NCBI GenBank assembly: GCA_015499995.1
Contig: JADNRV010000102.1
Location: 62,001 to 126,000, forward strand
Direction of reading: 5' to 3'
DNA: 64,000 bases
Source: Flammula alnicola
Lineage: Eukaryota; Basidiomycota; Agaricomycetes; Agaricales; Strophariaceae
Each line of letters opens with the position of its first letter. Positions within the stretch are counted from its first letter, which is position 1. Made by a program: the position numbers and the translations under genes. Below are positions 21,701-34,447 of this stretch, one piece after another. Under the pieces are notes generated by a model, which saw only the letters and a list, made by a program, of their open reading frames with translations, searched no databases and was not told the DNA's origin.

Positions 21701-24700
21701 ATAAAAGCTCAGCTGCCTTCGTAAGATTTGCTTGTGCTTCCTCCATGTGGCCCATGTGCAACTGAACCTCCGCTTGCTTCGCCAGGGCACGGCTAATTAT
21801 GGCAGGCACGTTCAGTTGTTCCGCAAGCTCTGTAGCCTGTCGAGCGAAGTATTCTGCTTCGCGGGCAGAGCCTCTGAGATAATATGCCTGCGACAAGGAA
21901 AGCATCGTGGAAAGAAGTCCTTCGGAAACTCGCCACTCTAGACCGTCCGACAGTGGTCGTCGTTCGGCTGGCTTTTTCTCCGCTTTGTTGGCTTGCATTG
22001 AAGCTCCAGATCCGCTCGATGGCAAAGCTTCCTTCAAACTGGACATTTCAAATGGATCGGATTCGCTTGACGCATTGGCGGTACGGGAAGGAGGGTTCAA
22101 ACGACTGAGTGTTTCGACTGCCCGGTTCCAAAGGCGAAGCGACTGAAGGAAGCCTGCAAGTGAGGCATAGATATCATCCTGGAAAGGAGTTTCAGAACAA
22201 GTATCACGATAAAGATGTTACATACATTCGTGAACTGTATCAACGCAAATACATGCGCTGCCGTGGCTGCGATCTCGAGCATCCTCGCTCGGGCATGAAT
22301 ACGTTGCTGAGTCGACATCGTCTTCTGTTCCAGGTCCAGCTGATTCGAAAGCTCGAGAGCTTCAAGGTAAATCTTGGAGCTAAATATATGGTGTTAGAAC
22401 TCTGAAGTGTATAAAAATGTTGTAATGTACCTCTTGGGAACGTCTTCAACAAGGGCCAATGTCTCCGAAAAACGAAGTAGAAACTTAACAGCGACATCTA
22501 GAGATGCCTGTCCGCTGCGTACGATCTCAAGTGCCTGGGTGAAGATAACTGTCGCCCTTTTGAGTTTACCGAGAGTAGCGTATTCGTGTGCGAGGTCGAG
22601 CGAGGCAGTGACATAGCCTGCATTGTAGTGATTAGAAGAGCATTTCTAAATTTCAATGCTTTGCACTTACCGTCACTGGTCGATCCTATTTGCCGTTGGG
22701 CCAGTTTTCTTGTCATATCCAATAGATGAGCCTTAGGTAGGATAAGAGATAGGAAGCCGAGAATTCGGGCAGATAATTCTGGTTACCAATAGTCATAAGC
22801 TACAGAAAATGGGGGCAAGTAGTAGATTGAACGCACGTAATAGTGATAAAAACTTGTGAAAATCATCGAACACCAAAAGCGGTTTCGCTCTTTGAGTGCC
22901 ATCCGTAGATTGTCGAAGAGTTTGAACGGTATTGAAAGATACAGCCTGCAGAGCTGAAGACGAAGAGATAAGACGTCTTGCATTTAAAGTTGCCCATGTA
23001 TGCCCTTACCTGCCCGTGACTGCGGTTTTGGAGTAACAGGATCAAGATTGGCCTTCGCTTTCGCTTTCACAGGTGCAGCTTTCCTCGGCGCAGCAGGCAC
23101 GCGCTGGCGAGTAGCCCTTGATGGTCTTGGAGAAACGATCCGGCCGACTTTGGACGGCATAGCCTTCTTAACCACCTTCGGACTCGCGCCTTTTCGGGTG
23201 GCCTTGGGGCTTGGCTCGGAACCGCGGCCTAATAGCTCCTTCATCACTCGACAAGCGTCTTCTGTCCGTTGAGACATGATGGAGCTCTGTAACGGATCCG
23301 CTCGCCGATGCGCATGAAGAGCGACCCAAAGATGGGCTGCGATCCGATATTGAGGGATGAAATGGGCTAATTGGACGTCTCTACCGAGTTCCTGTACAGA
23401 AAGGGAATTAAGGGGACTCGGAGCTACTTCTGAGAGAAATTTTACCTGCAGAACAGCGAGAGCCTCGATTTGTTGGCCCATCTCTTGCACACTCGCGAAA
23501 CCCAGAGTCTTACAGGTATCTTCGCCTTGATCTCGATATGCAAACTCCATACACCGGACCAACACCCTCGCTCTCCTCACAGGCATCGACGCAGAATACA
23601 CCTCCAGCGCATCTCTCAGCAAGCGAAGAAATACATCACGCACACCCTCCTTCCACCGACTGGGTTCCAGGCTGTCTAGTTGTCGCTCCAACAAAGCGCC
23701 TGTAACCGATGGATCAAGGAGAGTGACGTTGGTTCCATGGGAGGTTTCTGGTGGTGACGAAGGATAGTTGACAGCTGATAGAAGAGAGACCTCCTCGGGC
23801 TGGAGAAGAAGCTCACAGGCGCCGACGTAGGACACTCTGTCCACCAGGCCAACCAATTGCTTCACCGCCGGGCTGGAAGAGGGCCCAAATAGGACGTCGG
23901 GAGCTACAGTGTCACTCTGAGCCATCAGACCGGACGAAAAAAAGGGAAACGTGTGGATGGCCTGTTTGAACGCATTATATGCGTTCTGAAAGGCAATTTT
24001 TTTTTTAGAAATTAGGAGTGGTAACAGCAAACATGATAAGAAGTACCTTGCGATCACCATTCTTTGAGTAGCATACCGCCAACAGTTCCCAGCGACGGAA
24101 TAGCTGCTCCTCAAGCTGTGCCCACTCCTTTTCCCGAGTTTCATTGGGAGTCTTCTGTGCCGGACGAGGCAGGCCAAGGGCCTTCCCACCTAGAGTACAC
24201 GACTCAACAAGGAACGGAACAGCATTGCCGTATCTCGTGGCTTGATACAGAGAGCAAGCGAGATTGTAAAAAGCCCCGGAAACGCAGCGCGTGTAGTTAG
24301 CGATGTCGACCGTATCATCAATACTGTCCACAGGAGTTGCCGAGAATTTATCGGTAGGTACGGAGTTGAGAATCGTAACCGTTCGATTGAGATGCTCGAA
24401 GGCGGAAAGGAAAGTCTTGGGATCGTTGAGGTTAAGTTTTGTCCGCGAAAGTATAAAGAGGGTGTCCAAACATCGCGTCAGAACGTCGCGAGTCGCTGAA
24501 GCACTGAGAGTCTACGAATGAAAAGCGGAATTTCGTAAGAGAATTCAAGAGAAGAAAAGCGAAAGGCTTACAGATAAGGGAGGAAGTGCTCCAACAAGTA
24601 ACGCATTCCAAAAGAAGTTCGCGGAGAGCAGCATCGACGTCGCTGTCCAACGAGGTAGACGAGGCCGATGTCGCGTTCGTCTCGACAATTTCACAGCTGA

Positions 24701-26316
24701 TCGACGCAGCTTCTCAAGCGCTCGATCACTTTACCGCACATCCGAGCCATTTCCTCTTCGTCTCTCGACCTTTTTTTCGTTGTCCTTGGGCTAGGCTGAA
24801 GTAGAACCAGCACGACCGTCGATGTTTTGAGAAGTACAGTGCAATGCCGTATCGTTGTTAATAGTGCTTCAGCTGTGAATAAGATGAAATCAGAGGCTGA
24901 ATCTTTTCATGAGGAGCAAATTTACCACTATCACCTTCTCAGCGTTCTCAAGCATGAGACATAATTGTGCAAAAGCATTGCAGAATTTTGTGCCCTCCAG
25001 GTGATTTCTTGGTGGTGAGTTTGGCCCTCCGATGCAGCGGTTGTCGGAAAACTTTATGCGAGGAAGCTGGACTTGAAGATGAAGACGCTTGTTGCATCAG
25101 TGCGTTGATTTTCTGAAGGACGTTAATGTCTCCTGCCTTCAAGAGAGGGTCAGCATGAATCATAGTAATGAACAGAATTGACTTACACTCTTTGCAAAGC
25201 CCATCCAGTATTCACAGAATGCCAAGAAGCTCTTTCCCTTCTCGCCAACGGCCATGAATGCCTCTCGATCCGACCTCTTCTCCGCAAGTTGAACGATCTC
25301 ATCGTAAGAAGTAAGTATCATGTGGGTTGTTTGTTCCTCTGATATCGATGATGTGGCCTTGACGAAAGCTCCAGCAAATCGTGTTGCCTGGTCCCAAAAG
25401 GTATTGGGCTCGATAACCCTGGACTCGTGTGGACAAGACAACGCAATGCGTATGTCCGAAGGATGAAGAGAGATTGGGGGAAGGAGGAACCCTGAACCTT
25501 CGAATTCGGGGCAGGTTTCCGGAGGTAGGGTGAACATAGTCTACTGAGGGCGGTGTATGATCCGTGAGTAAGGAGTCGGTGTGTTTGGCCGGCAAGGAGG
25601 AAAAGCTAGGCAACCATGCCAACAAAGACTTTGCCGCTGAATCTAACGACCTTGCGAGTTCCTCTATTGATTTCGCAGTGGCACCAACGGGCTGTGACTT
25701 GATGATTAGGGCATATACGAGATATGTTGAACGAGATTCAGAATGACGGGGTCTGTCGGAGGAGACAAGGGTTCAGGGATTGAAAGATGGAAGGGCCTCG
25801 TCCACAACATTCAACAAGGAACATAGACGAGGATGATTTCTTCCAGAGCTTTTGCTGCAACTCGAACTAGATGCAGGCGTCAGTTTCAATACTGACAAGA
25901 AAATTCCTGACACACCATTTCAAGAGCGATGAGCTTTCCCAGCACACTCACCGCTGCCCGTTCAACATCCACATCACCAGGAGACATACTCCTCAGTATC
26001 GCAAGATGCTTCGCAGCTGAAGAAGCTGACGAGTTAATGCTCGACAATATCGCCTTTGATGTGCCATCCGAAGTCGACTTCTTCCATCCCGATTGAACCA
26101 TGCCGGTCAACGCTTGCGAAGCGGCGTTCACTGAGCGCATGGATAGCAATTTAGTGTCGGCTGAGACTCTTCTGCCTTCTTCTTCCATTTCGTATTATTA
26201 ATAGTGAGTTTCGTGGCAAGTTCGTTAGCAAGTTGGTCGGCGGTTATTGAGCCGGCAAGTTTCGTGGTCTTGGATGGTTGGCGAGTGTGAGCCCGACGAG
26301 TAGTTGCTGTGGCCAT
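18745..26316 (-). CDS. ESP1: Separase (sister-chromatid cohesin protease, peptidase C50)
   Basis: A 7.6-kb multi-exon gene for the caspase-like protease that cleaves cohesin at anaphase. The catalytic end is clear: SMPILRGRSVSRIPGVQFLQ, VVDPRKGYYILNPSGDL, SEQQFVDALKSQDLVV, then across an intron YFGHGGGEQYVRSHRIRSLP (catalytic His), CAATMLWGCSSGALRDMGDF (catalytic Cys), and after the last intron CPTLVANLWDVTDKDIDKIS; the last exon is 18745-18979. Upstream is a helical/TPR-like region (for example 21429-22100, with repeated LS-AYYLRGSAREAEYFARQA) and an Arg/Lys/Pro-rich linker at about 23000-23200. The N-terminus starts MATATTRRAHTRQPSKTTKL at 26316. Several frame breaks occur in the N-terminal third: near 26188, between 25440 and 25880, and perhaps near 25010. 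Separase is essential, so assembly errors or unrecognised introns are more likely than gene death. Confidence 0.85.
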
Positions 26317-26557
26317 GGATATCAGGGCTTCGTGATAGCAGCGAGAATGAACTTTTGGATTATATGTGGAGTAAATGAGGGCAAAATATGACCTAAAATA
26401 GAGGTCGGGCTCACTGCTCAGTACGCAACTTATCCAGTGAATGAGAGATAAAATATGGCAGTGACGAACTGCCTGAACAATGAGAAACGCGATCACGTGG
26501 GTACGCGTCTGAGAGCTCTGATCCGGCATTGACGGCAGACATTATCACGGTCACAAA
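26317..26557. promoter_or_regulatory. Bidirectional promoter region, separase / HNH_2 gene
   Basis: The start codons of separase (-) and the HNH_2 gene (+) are only about 240 bases apart and point away from each other, so both promoters must lie here. No clear TATA box is visible; no regulatory motif is assigned. Confidence 0.5.
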
Positions 26558-28025
26558 ATGAGACACATCACTTCCACTCATACAGTTCTTGTGTTCCTCA
26601 AAATGCTCCTTCATCATGGCCGCGACTCCTCCTCTCAGATCGAGGTCTATGCTCCGTTACCTCTGAATGTGGCCCTGATGGCAACCTCAATCTTGATGCT
26701 ACCAATTGGAATTGGGTCCATTGCCTAACCCTCCCACTTGAGACGCTCAACAAATTGCAGTTCTCGCAACATCCATACAAATGGATCCGCTATGCCATTG
26801 GAGTTGTCGTTGGAGCGCGAGGTGACCTTTCTACCAGTCGCGATGCACTCGATGTTGTCGACTACGACGCTGTCCTACCAACTGAATCCGCTGTCATATA
26901 CTATCACACCGGCGACGAGGAGAGGCGAAGGATGTTCCCGGCCGATCCTAATATTGGCCGCACATTCGTCACTTCTAGTGAGTCTACCACTCGGAGGACT
27001 GAATTTCGGGACAAAGTTGCAGAGCGGGATGGAAACAAGTGCCTCTTGACAGGGTTCGGGGCGAAGGCATGCGACGCCGTGCACCTTCTGCCCCACAGCA
27101 AGGGTGATACGGTATGCTACTTTTACTTTCAATCTGTCCTCGCTCACTCGCAATCTCGGTAGTACATTTCAACTTATACTCAGCACCGCAGTCGAGACGA
27201 CGCCAGACACGACATTATACAAAACATCAACAGCGCCCGAAACGGCCTTTTTCTAAACGTTGTCGTTCACCGGGTGTTTGGTGAAGATGTCGCATTCTTA
27301 GTGGTGCGTGTCCCTTGTATGATATCTAATCGGAGGCTGATGGTGCCGACAAGCAGACACCGAACTTTGCTATGGATACGACCGACATCGATCCCACCGC
27401 AACAGAGACAGCAAAGAAGAGGTTTACAGCGCATCTCTTCAAGCCCGACCAAACATGTTTGCTCGGCGATCCGAGACTCTCCTCGGGTTCTTCAGTCAAC
27501 ATTTCTGATACTCCTGACAGCCCCCCTGCCATTCTCTTCGACGCCGTCTATGCTGGTGCTGTACTTCATCATTTCGGCGCCCAGCCTCTGAAAGATGCGC
27601 TTGCACCCTGGAAGAATACCTTCTACCCCTCTGGGGTCATGACTGCAGCACACACGGAATCCAAGGCACTCTCTGATGAACAAGCCACTGCTGCGCAGAT
27701 AACAGAGAAACACAGGCAAGAGTACCAGGTGCGTTATGAAGCTCGCGAAGCACGTCATGATGCTCGCGAAGCACGTCGTGAAGCTCGCCGCGGCCCTGAC
27801 GCTTTCGACATGCTCATGATTATGCCATATATCATGGTGCCACCGAATGAAGTGCAAGCTATGTTGAGCGAAGCTAGAGAAAAGGCAGAGGCAGCAGAGC
27901 AGAGTCATGTTCAGGAGAAAGTTGATTTGTGGCGTAGGCAAGTCACTGCTGCAGAGCTTGCATGTAATACTCCTAGCTTGGCAGAAGACAAAGTAAACGA
28001 ACCTGGTGAGTATGAGACATCGTAA
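26558..28025 (+). CDS. HNH_2-domain protein with charged C-terminal tail
   Basis: Exons 26558-27111, 27163-27303 and 27357-28025. After SSQIEVYAPLPLNVAL and WVHCLTLPLETLNKLQF comes an arm ending GARGDLSTS, then the HNH_2 core: FRDKVAERDGNKCLLTGFGA, KACDAVHLLPHSKGD, and after an intron NGLFLNVVVHRVFG. This is the C-x2-TG ... C-D-A-x-H-L-x-P-x-S-K-G-D pattern of a domain very common in basidiomycete proteins; whether these are nucleases in vivo is unknown. The C-terminus has a 21-nt repeat encoding EAREARH/DAREARR and a coiled-coil-like stretch. Near 26673-26675 (run CCC) the frame shifts by one base between NVAL and DGNLNLDATNWNW. One more C would restore it, so an assembly error or a recent lesion is possible. 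Confidence 0.72.
27736..27790 (+). repeat. 21-nt tandem repeat inside the HNH_2 gene
   Basis: Two and a half units of ATGAAGCTCGCGAAGCACGTC-like sequence, in frame, encoding EAREARH-DAREARR-EARR. The units differ at one or two bases. They build a charged helical segment and are a likely site of length variation between strains. Confidence 0.7.
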
Positions 28026-28300
28026 TTAATATAAGGGTCTTGAATAGGATGCGAGGTACTGCCTGAGAATGCTCTCCCTGGCCAGCAGTTCCCGAGAAGC
28101 CCTGTTCAATTTCTCTCTCTCTCTTTTTCTTTTTGTTTCTTTTCCGCTTTCGGACGTACGTCTGGGTGCCAACACTTGCAATCTTGCTTGTAAGTTGTAC
28201 ATGTAACCTCTTATCGCATTCGTTCAAAATTGTGGCTATATTAGTTTTCTACGATTAGGGAATTCACCGATTCAGTTCCAACTTCCGATGCCCGTCAGGA

Positions 28301-31300
28301 CTACGCCCACATAGCCTTAAACTTCTCCTCGAATTCTCTGCAGACTTCGTCTACAACTGAATACACCTTCCAGTCCAAGGCAGATACGTTGGCCGGTCTC
28401 TCGAAACCCTGCCCTGCGCGATCATCGGTATCGTTTACTGTGTTTTCCGAGCTGTTGTCGATCTCAGGATCTTCTGTAGAATCTTGAAATTGGTAATCGT
28501 CCAGCTCATTTGCGTCCCCTTGAAATTCTTCATCTGGCACGGCGTCTTTTGAAGTCCTCAATAACAGCTTCTCCAATGCCGCCTTGACCGTCATTAATGT
28601 TAGAGCGAAGTCCTCGAGAAGATACCAGACATCGCCTCTCCGAATACAGTTCGCTCGAGCCAATGTGGATACCTGTCCGTGAATGTAGAAATCAAGGATA
28701 TGCGCATTCAGTCGGTGTTCGAGGCTGTTGCCTTCGTCTCCTATATCGTGGGTTAAATGCGACATGGAAGGTATAGCGTGGCCGTTCAGATTGAGACCCG
28801 CTCGTGAGGTACGAGTCAACTCTGGGACGCTCTTGAAGGAATCACCGTGACCAGAGTTGGCGACAAAAGGCGAGCGCACGATGACCGGAATGGCGGTACT
28901 TTGAAGATATTTATGAAAGGGAGAGGGTTTGGAGCCATGTGCGTCGTTTCCGCAGACACGCACCCCGCTTAATGGCAACGTGTTGTCGTCTTCACCAAGA
29001 CCTTTCGCGAACGCGAAGGCATAACCCGAGAAAATCCGCAATATCTCCTCGTCATGAGCAACCAACACTTTGCGAGCCACTGCGGGTAGAGGTGGCAAGA
29101 TAACCATGGAAGGATACTTTGATGTCAGTTCCTTGATATTGTCTTCTTTCGCGAATATTTTTGAAAGATATCGCCGCCCAAACAGATTCGCCATGATGAT
29201 CATGAAATCTTTCTTTGCCGCCCCAACATTGGACTGCTTGCAAACGTCATGCAGAACGCCCGATCGCATCAGGGTCACAAGTGCGAGATTGCTAGGCTCG
29301 GTATACTGCAAACAGCATCTGCCTGTGAGTATATGAATCTGACATTCAACGACAAGTTCTAACTCACATATAGGTGTGCGGCAATGCCAAATAAATTGAC
29401 GGGCTTGCCGGTCTCATCAAGAAGGTGACTTCGTCTAAGATATTCGATACTGAACCGCATATGATGCAGAAGTTGGTCGCGGCCAAATTCCGTGTTCAGT
29501 GTAATTTGCGGCAGCGATATTATGCTTCGAATTGCTCGAACCGCAACTTCAGCATTGTTGGAGCCGTCCAGCAGGTTAAAAAGCCTCAATGTCATCGTCG
29601 ACGTCAAAGGGAAATTGCCTCCTAGAGTGGGGAGTCTCGACAAGATGAGACGTCGTGCGCGGTCCAAGGATAAGCCATAGAAGATGACATTGCCCATAAG
29701 ATCAAATCCGCGACGACCAGCACGACCAGCACATTGCCTATACTGCAGTACATTATTAGCCAGATTATCCACGGCTCGGTCAAAGACGCCTGCCACCTAC
29801 CATCAAAGCAGTCAAGTATGGCGAATCACCGCAGAAAACTGAAGTCTTGGTCGGCGCATTGATACCCAAAGCCAAGGTCCCTGATAGAATGGTCAACTTC
29901 TGGAATAGAAGGCTGACCCAACGTAGACTACCAACCGGTTGCAATCATAACGCGAACAAATCCCTGTCTGAAAAGACTAGAGAATGACGATCAGGACTTG
30001 CCAAGTTTCGAGGAGTCGTAGGAAATGGTGTTGACTTACCTTTCGACCAGACTCCGATAGTGTTTATTCATACCTGCGTGATGTACTGCGATACCCCTCC
30101 TTAAAGCTGCAAACGCCCATCGCGGAATCGTAGTCCATCTCAGCGATCCGATGTCCCTCTCTAGGTCTGACTTTGAATACGATACGCGATGGCCGACGAA
30201 AGAGAATTGAGGTGACGGTTCGCCTGGATTGAAGGAGCTCTCCCATGACGCTTCAGGAGCATCGCGATATTCTTCTTCGTCCTTTCCCACCTTCTTCTGC
30301 TTCTTAAGTCTCTCGGAGGCACGCTCACGCGCGGCCGCGAGAGCCTTCCAAGCCTCCCATTGTTTTATTTTGCGATTCCATTCGGGACTTTGTGAACGCC
30401 ATTCCTCTTCAGCCTCTTCCAGCTGATGGAGCAAATGTTGCGCCACTATCTCGCAGTTTGTTCTGTCAAAATTGAATAATATAGCGGGCTAGAAACCAGA
30501 GTAAGAATCAAACCCGACATTGAAAATGGTAGACATACGAGTTCATTCTTGACATGAAGATCGGCGAGAAGGACTAAGATGTCATTTTTGAATGCCGAAG
30601 GCGGTGGAACCATATCTTCCAGCTCTTCCCCAAATTTCAAAATCATCGGATCCTGAAGCGACCGGATAACATGACCTAAGGGCGAGGACAGGTCGCGAGG
30701 ATCGAAAGACTCCAAGAGATCGGACAGGATAGCTTTCAGTCGCGCCTCATATTCTAGAATGTCTTTTTGACGCAGCAAGGTGGAAGACGCGGAAAAGAAT
30801 TTGCTGGGTTCGAGCGTTTCGAGGTCATGGTTTATCCCCTCCTTAACTGAGTGTAAAGCACGGAACAGAGTCAGCGTGTCGGGCGCTTCCAGAGAGAGAT
30901 CGGGAGGAAGAGTTCGTGCCCCGAATAGTAGAAGACTAATCGGGTGGAGGAATCTAGAGCGCTTGGTGATGCGATGCTCATCAAGACTTTTGAAGGTTCC
31001 TTTCCCGTCGATTACGTAGAAAAACTTCCGTAGATGCGAGTAACGATGGGGATGTTCGATGAAGTCGTAATCGAATTCGTGCGCTTTCTGTACGGAAGAG
31101 AGCCAGTCACTGAATCGTTCGGGAGAGCCGATGGTCGCAGATAGCCCGCTTTACGGTGCCATTAGTATGAGCGATTCTGATGCGACATTTTTTACGTACA
31201 TTATCGGGCAAGGAGCGAACAAGAGGATCTGCTCCCATACAGCGCCTCCTTCTTGCTGTCCTATGGAATGAATTTCATCCAAGACAATCCTGCCAAAGAG

Positions 31301-34300
31301 TTGTCAACGAGAATTCTCGAAGCTTCAGTTCACCTCTCAACAATCAATTGGACCTACCTTTTGATCCTTGGGGTCCAAACTCTGGCTAAGGGTGGGGAAA
31401 GCAGCATTATCGCCAACATTTCAGGAACTGTAACGAGAATTTGACAATTTTGAGGCTCATGGATGCGAAAGTCGCGTGTATGGATTGCCCAACAACTTTC
31501 TGCGTAACAATATTGCCTTAGCAAATATAAAAGAATCGAAGGGAAATTTTCGACTTACTGCCTTTCAGATTCTTGCTGAATCGAGCATATACCTCAGCAG
31601 CTATCTGTGTGACGAGAGCTTTTGTCGGGGCGATATAAACTAAGATCCCATCATCAGATTCTCTCAAGACCTTCTCCATAGCGTAGTAGGAAATGAAAGT
31701 CTTCCCAGCACTTGTCGGGGCTGTTAAGGGAAGCATTAATACGAGGGAGATACGAAAAAAAGAAGAAAAAATCACGAACCAACGACCAGGAGTGATTTGT
31801 TTCGGTCGATACCATCCAACACCCTGCGCTGCCAGGCATCCGGTTCAAAGGCGACGCGCCTATCAGGTGCGCTGTCCATGCTTCGATCCATGAATTCTCC
31901 AAAGAGGCGGAGTTGCCAGACCGCAGGATGTTCCGTGATCGCCATGAACTGGAAGCGAGGTGTCTCCGTCTTGGAGTCGATCAACTTGATAAAGCGGAAG
32001 TTCATGCGCTTATCAACTACTTCCAAATGCGAAAGGAGTCCAGAGATGTAGTCGCGAAAACCGAGGACTGTGAGTACAGCCGATAATGCCTTCTTCGCCG
32101 AGGGTGTTAGGATTCCACCGTGTGATAAATCCTTCACCCTGCGCATGATGGAAACAGTATATCGATCCCGCACCTGCGCGGACTCTCTCTCTGCTTCCTC
32201 GATCCACATTTCCAGTTCAAGCTGTACACGGTACAACTGTATCTCTGAGATGATGTCCGGCGCGTCGACTTTTGGGTTTCTGGAGAAAATGTTCATCGAC
32301 TCGACTTTCTTCGAGAAAGACATAGCCGACATTGCTGCAAGTTGCTGCGTCCACCGTGTCTGAGAGGCGTCCTTCGAGCCAGCTTCCTTTTCTTTTTTGA
32401 TTTTCTCTTTCAGTTTTTCTGTCGAGGTTAGTGCCTTGTCCTTCTGCTTTGTACGAGAAACGACCTGTCGGACTGATGAATAAATATAGGGAACATAGAA
32501 TATATCAGTTACCTTCCGATCTTCCCGCTGAGAGGGCCTTGAGGTACCGACAGGAGGAATGATGATCTGGCGAAGACTTGCTCCAGAGGCGCCAGTCAAA
32601 GTAGCGGCTTGGACCTGCAACGTCGCCATAAACCGCTGGTCCGATCGCAATCGACGTCGCAAGGCTTTTGCATCAACCTGCTTCGGTTTCGATCCCCCAA
32701 GATGGCCGGGTAATATCGATTTCTGGTTGTGCCAGTGGTGATTATCCGAGAACGCGGTCCCTTTCTCGAAGTGCAGTGGAGAATATTCGCTTTCGTGGAC
32801 CTCGGTAGAAGCTTGGAAAATAGAAAATTTCTCTTCGAAGACGGGATTGCTGAATGCGAGCAGACGGCGAGGTTCGATAGTTTCATGTTGGATACTTGTG
32901 TACGAAGCTTCGGGAAGTGGTAAGCGGTATCGCCCTACAAACGAATCGAAGTCTAAAGATGGACCGCCAAGTGCGCACCACACCCTCTGGGATTCGTCGA
33001 ATAATGCAGGTCCAATCACCGTCGACATTTGTCCACGCCGAAGTAAAACGAATGCGATCAGAGTTACAAAAATCGTGCCATCCACTTCGAAAGGGTAGTC
33101 ATACGAGGCCAGCAGATTCGCGGCTTTGAAAAATAAAGGCGAGAGAAATTCTTTTTGGAGAACGCTGGTCAACTTGGAGCCAAGAAGTCTTGGGACTTGG
33201 GCTCTTTCCAGGACGCTGAGGGTAGGAACCAGGAGGGAGTGCGCAATAAACAAATACAGGACCTCGGGCGGGATACCTCGTCCGATTCCAGATAAGATAT
33301 CGAGCTCATGGAAGACTTTGGTGATCAATGTCCCGCCTTCAGGACTTGAGCGGCCCGCTGCGCGTAGGCGATAATCAATGTCTTGATCTTGAGAGAGAAG
33401 AGCGTGAAGTGCTGTGCGAGCTGACAGAATGCTGGTCCCTAGTGCTTTGAGAAGCCGAGAAGTGCTAATATTCGGCTCATAGACGAAGGAAAGTATCTTG
33501 CGATGGAATCAGCACAGTCCGGGTTCAAAGCGTTGAGCGGGAGGGCTGTCTCACCTTGGAGTCGCGATATTCGGCGCCCTTTAGCAATGCAACGGACATT
33601 CCACCAGATAGGATACTCAAGAAGAAAGCTCGCTGGGAGAAAATGATCGCAATCTTGGTGCTAGAGGTTCCACTATCTCCGAGTCCACCATCATTTGTCA
33701 TGACGAACATAGGCTAGAAATTGTTAAAAAAGTATCGTTATATGGAATTGACAACCTAAAATCAAAGTCGCAAATACCTTGTTCATGAGCACATATTGGA
33801 CCCACAAAGGGTCGTCAAGGCCTTCAAATACATGTACATCAAATGGGAGCCTGCACAGCTGCCTGAACAGCATAGAACGTGCAAGGGCTCGAGAGGCAAC
33901 GACAAACGAGGGCTCCCCTGTCTGGATCGACAGATGCCTCGTATCTGGAATGGACAAATGAGAAATATTTCTACCATGATACCAGACGGTGAGCACTGCT
34001 TACCATTCCAGAAGACGATCGAGAAGTTGGCGGATCGTCGCTGGTAGTCAGTGAGTATACTTTCCAGAATGTGGTACGCGTGCAAAATCTGGAAACTGCA
34101 GTCTGCGATGCTTTAGATGAATCACTTTACGGGCGGACAGTCTTCGTACCTTTCCGTCCGATCGCGAGCAATGGATCATCAAGAATGATCTGAAAGAGTG
34201 CCTCGCCTATGTGAATCCATGGTCAGAACAATCTTCATAATGCGAAGCGGAGAGATGAGTACTGACCATCGATTACGAATGGTTCGCTCCCTGCGTAGTC

Positions 34301-34447
34301 GCCTAATAGGTCCATCCATCTGGATGATCTACTCGCTTTGACAAACCAGGTGTTGTCGATGAGATCTAAAGCTCTAGCGTATGACTGATTTTTGTTAAAA
34401 CCGTTCTGTGGGGCCTCAAAGGCATCGTCAAAGCCCTCGAGATCCAT
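28301..34447 (-). CDS. DDX60-like Ski2-family DExH-box helicase
   Basis: A large multi-exon gene starting [20 protein letters not shown] at 34447 and ending FKAMWA at 28301. Helicase motifs occur in order: Walker A in [20 protein letters not shown] (about 31730), [18 protein letters not shown], DExH box [20 protein letters not shown] (about 31210-31270), motif [15 protein letters not shown] (spliced), [17 protein letters not shown] (motif IV region), motif [18 protein letters not shown] (about 29860), and motif [22 protein letters not shown] (about 29730). The long N-terminal region (31900-34447) and the insertion after motif III match the DDX60/fungal homologue architecture. In animals DDX60 is linked to antiviral RNA sensing; in fungi the role is unknown and RNA processing is plausible. 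All core motifs are intact. Confidence 0.85.

Noticed and set aside
32070..32363. 97-codon + strand open frame
   Set aside because: Antisense of the DDX60-like helicase N-terminal region.
26558..34447. HNH protein plus DExH helicase as a new defence system
   Set aside because: Both are families common in basidiomycete genomes with eukaryotic introns, on opposite strands, and without signs of co-transfer; an attractive but unsupported link.
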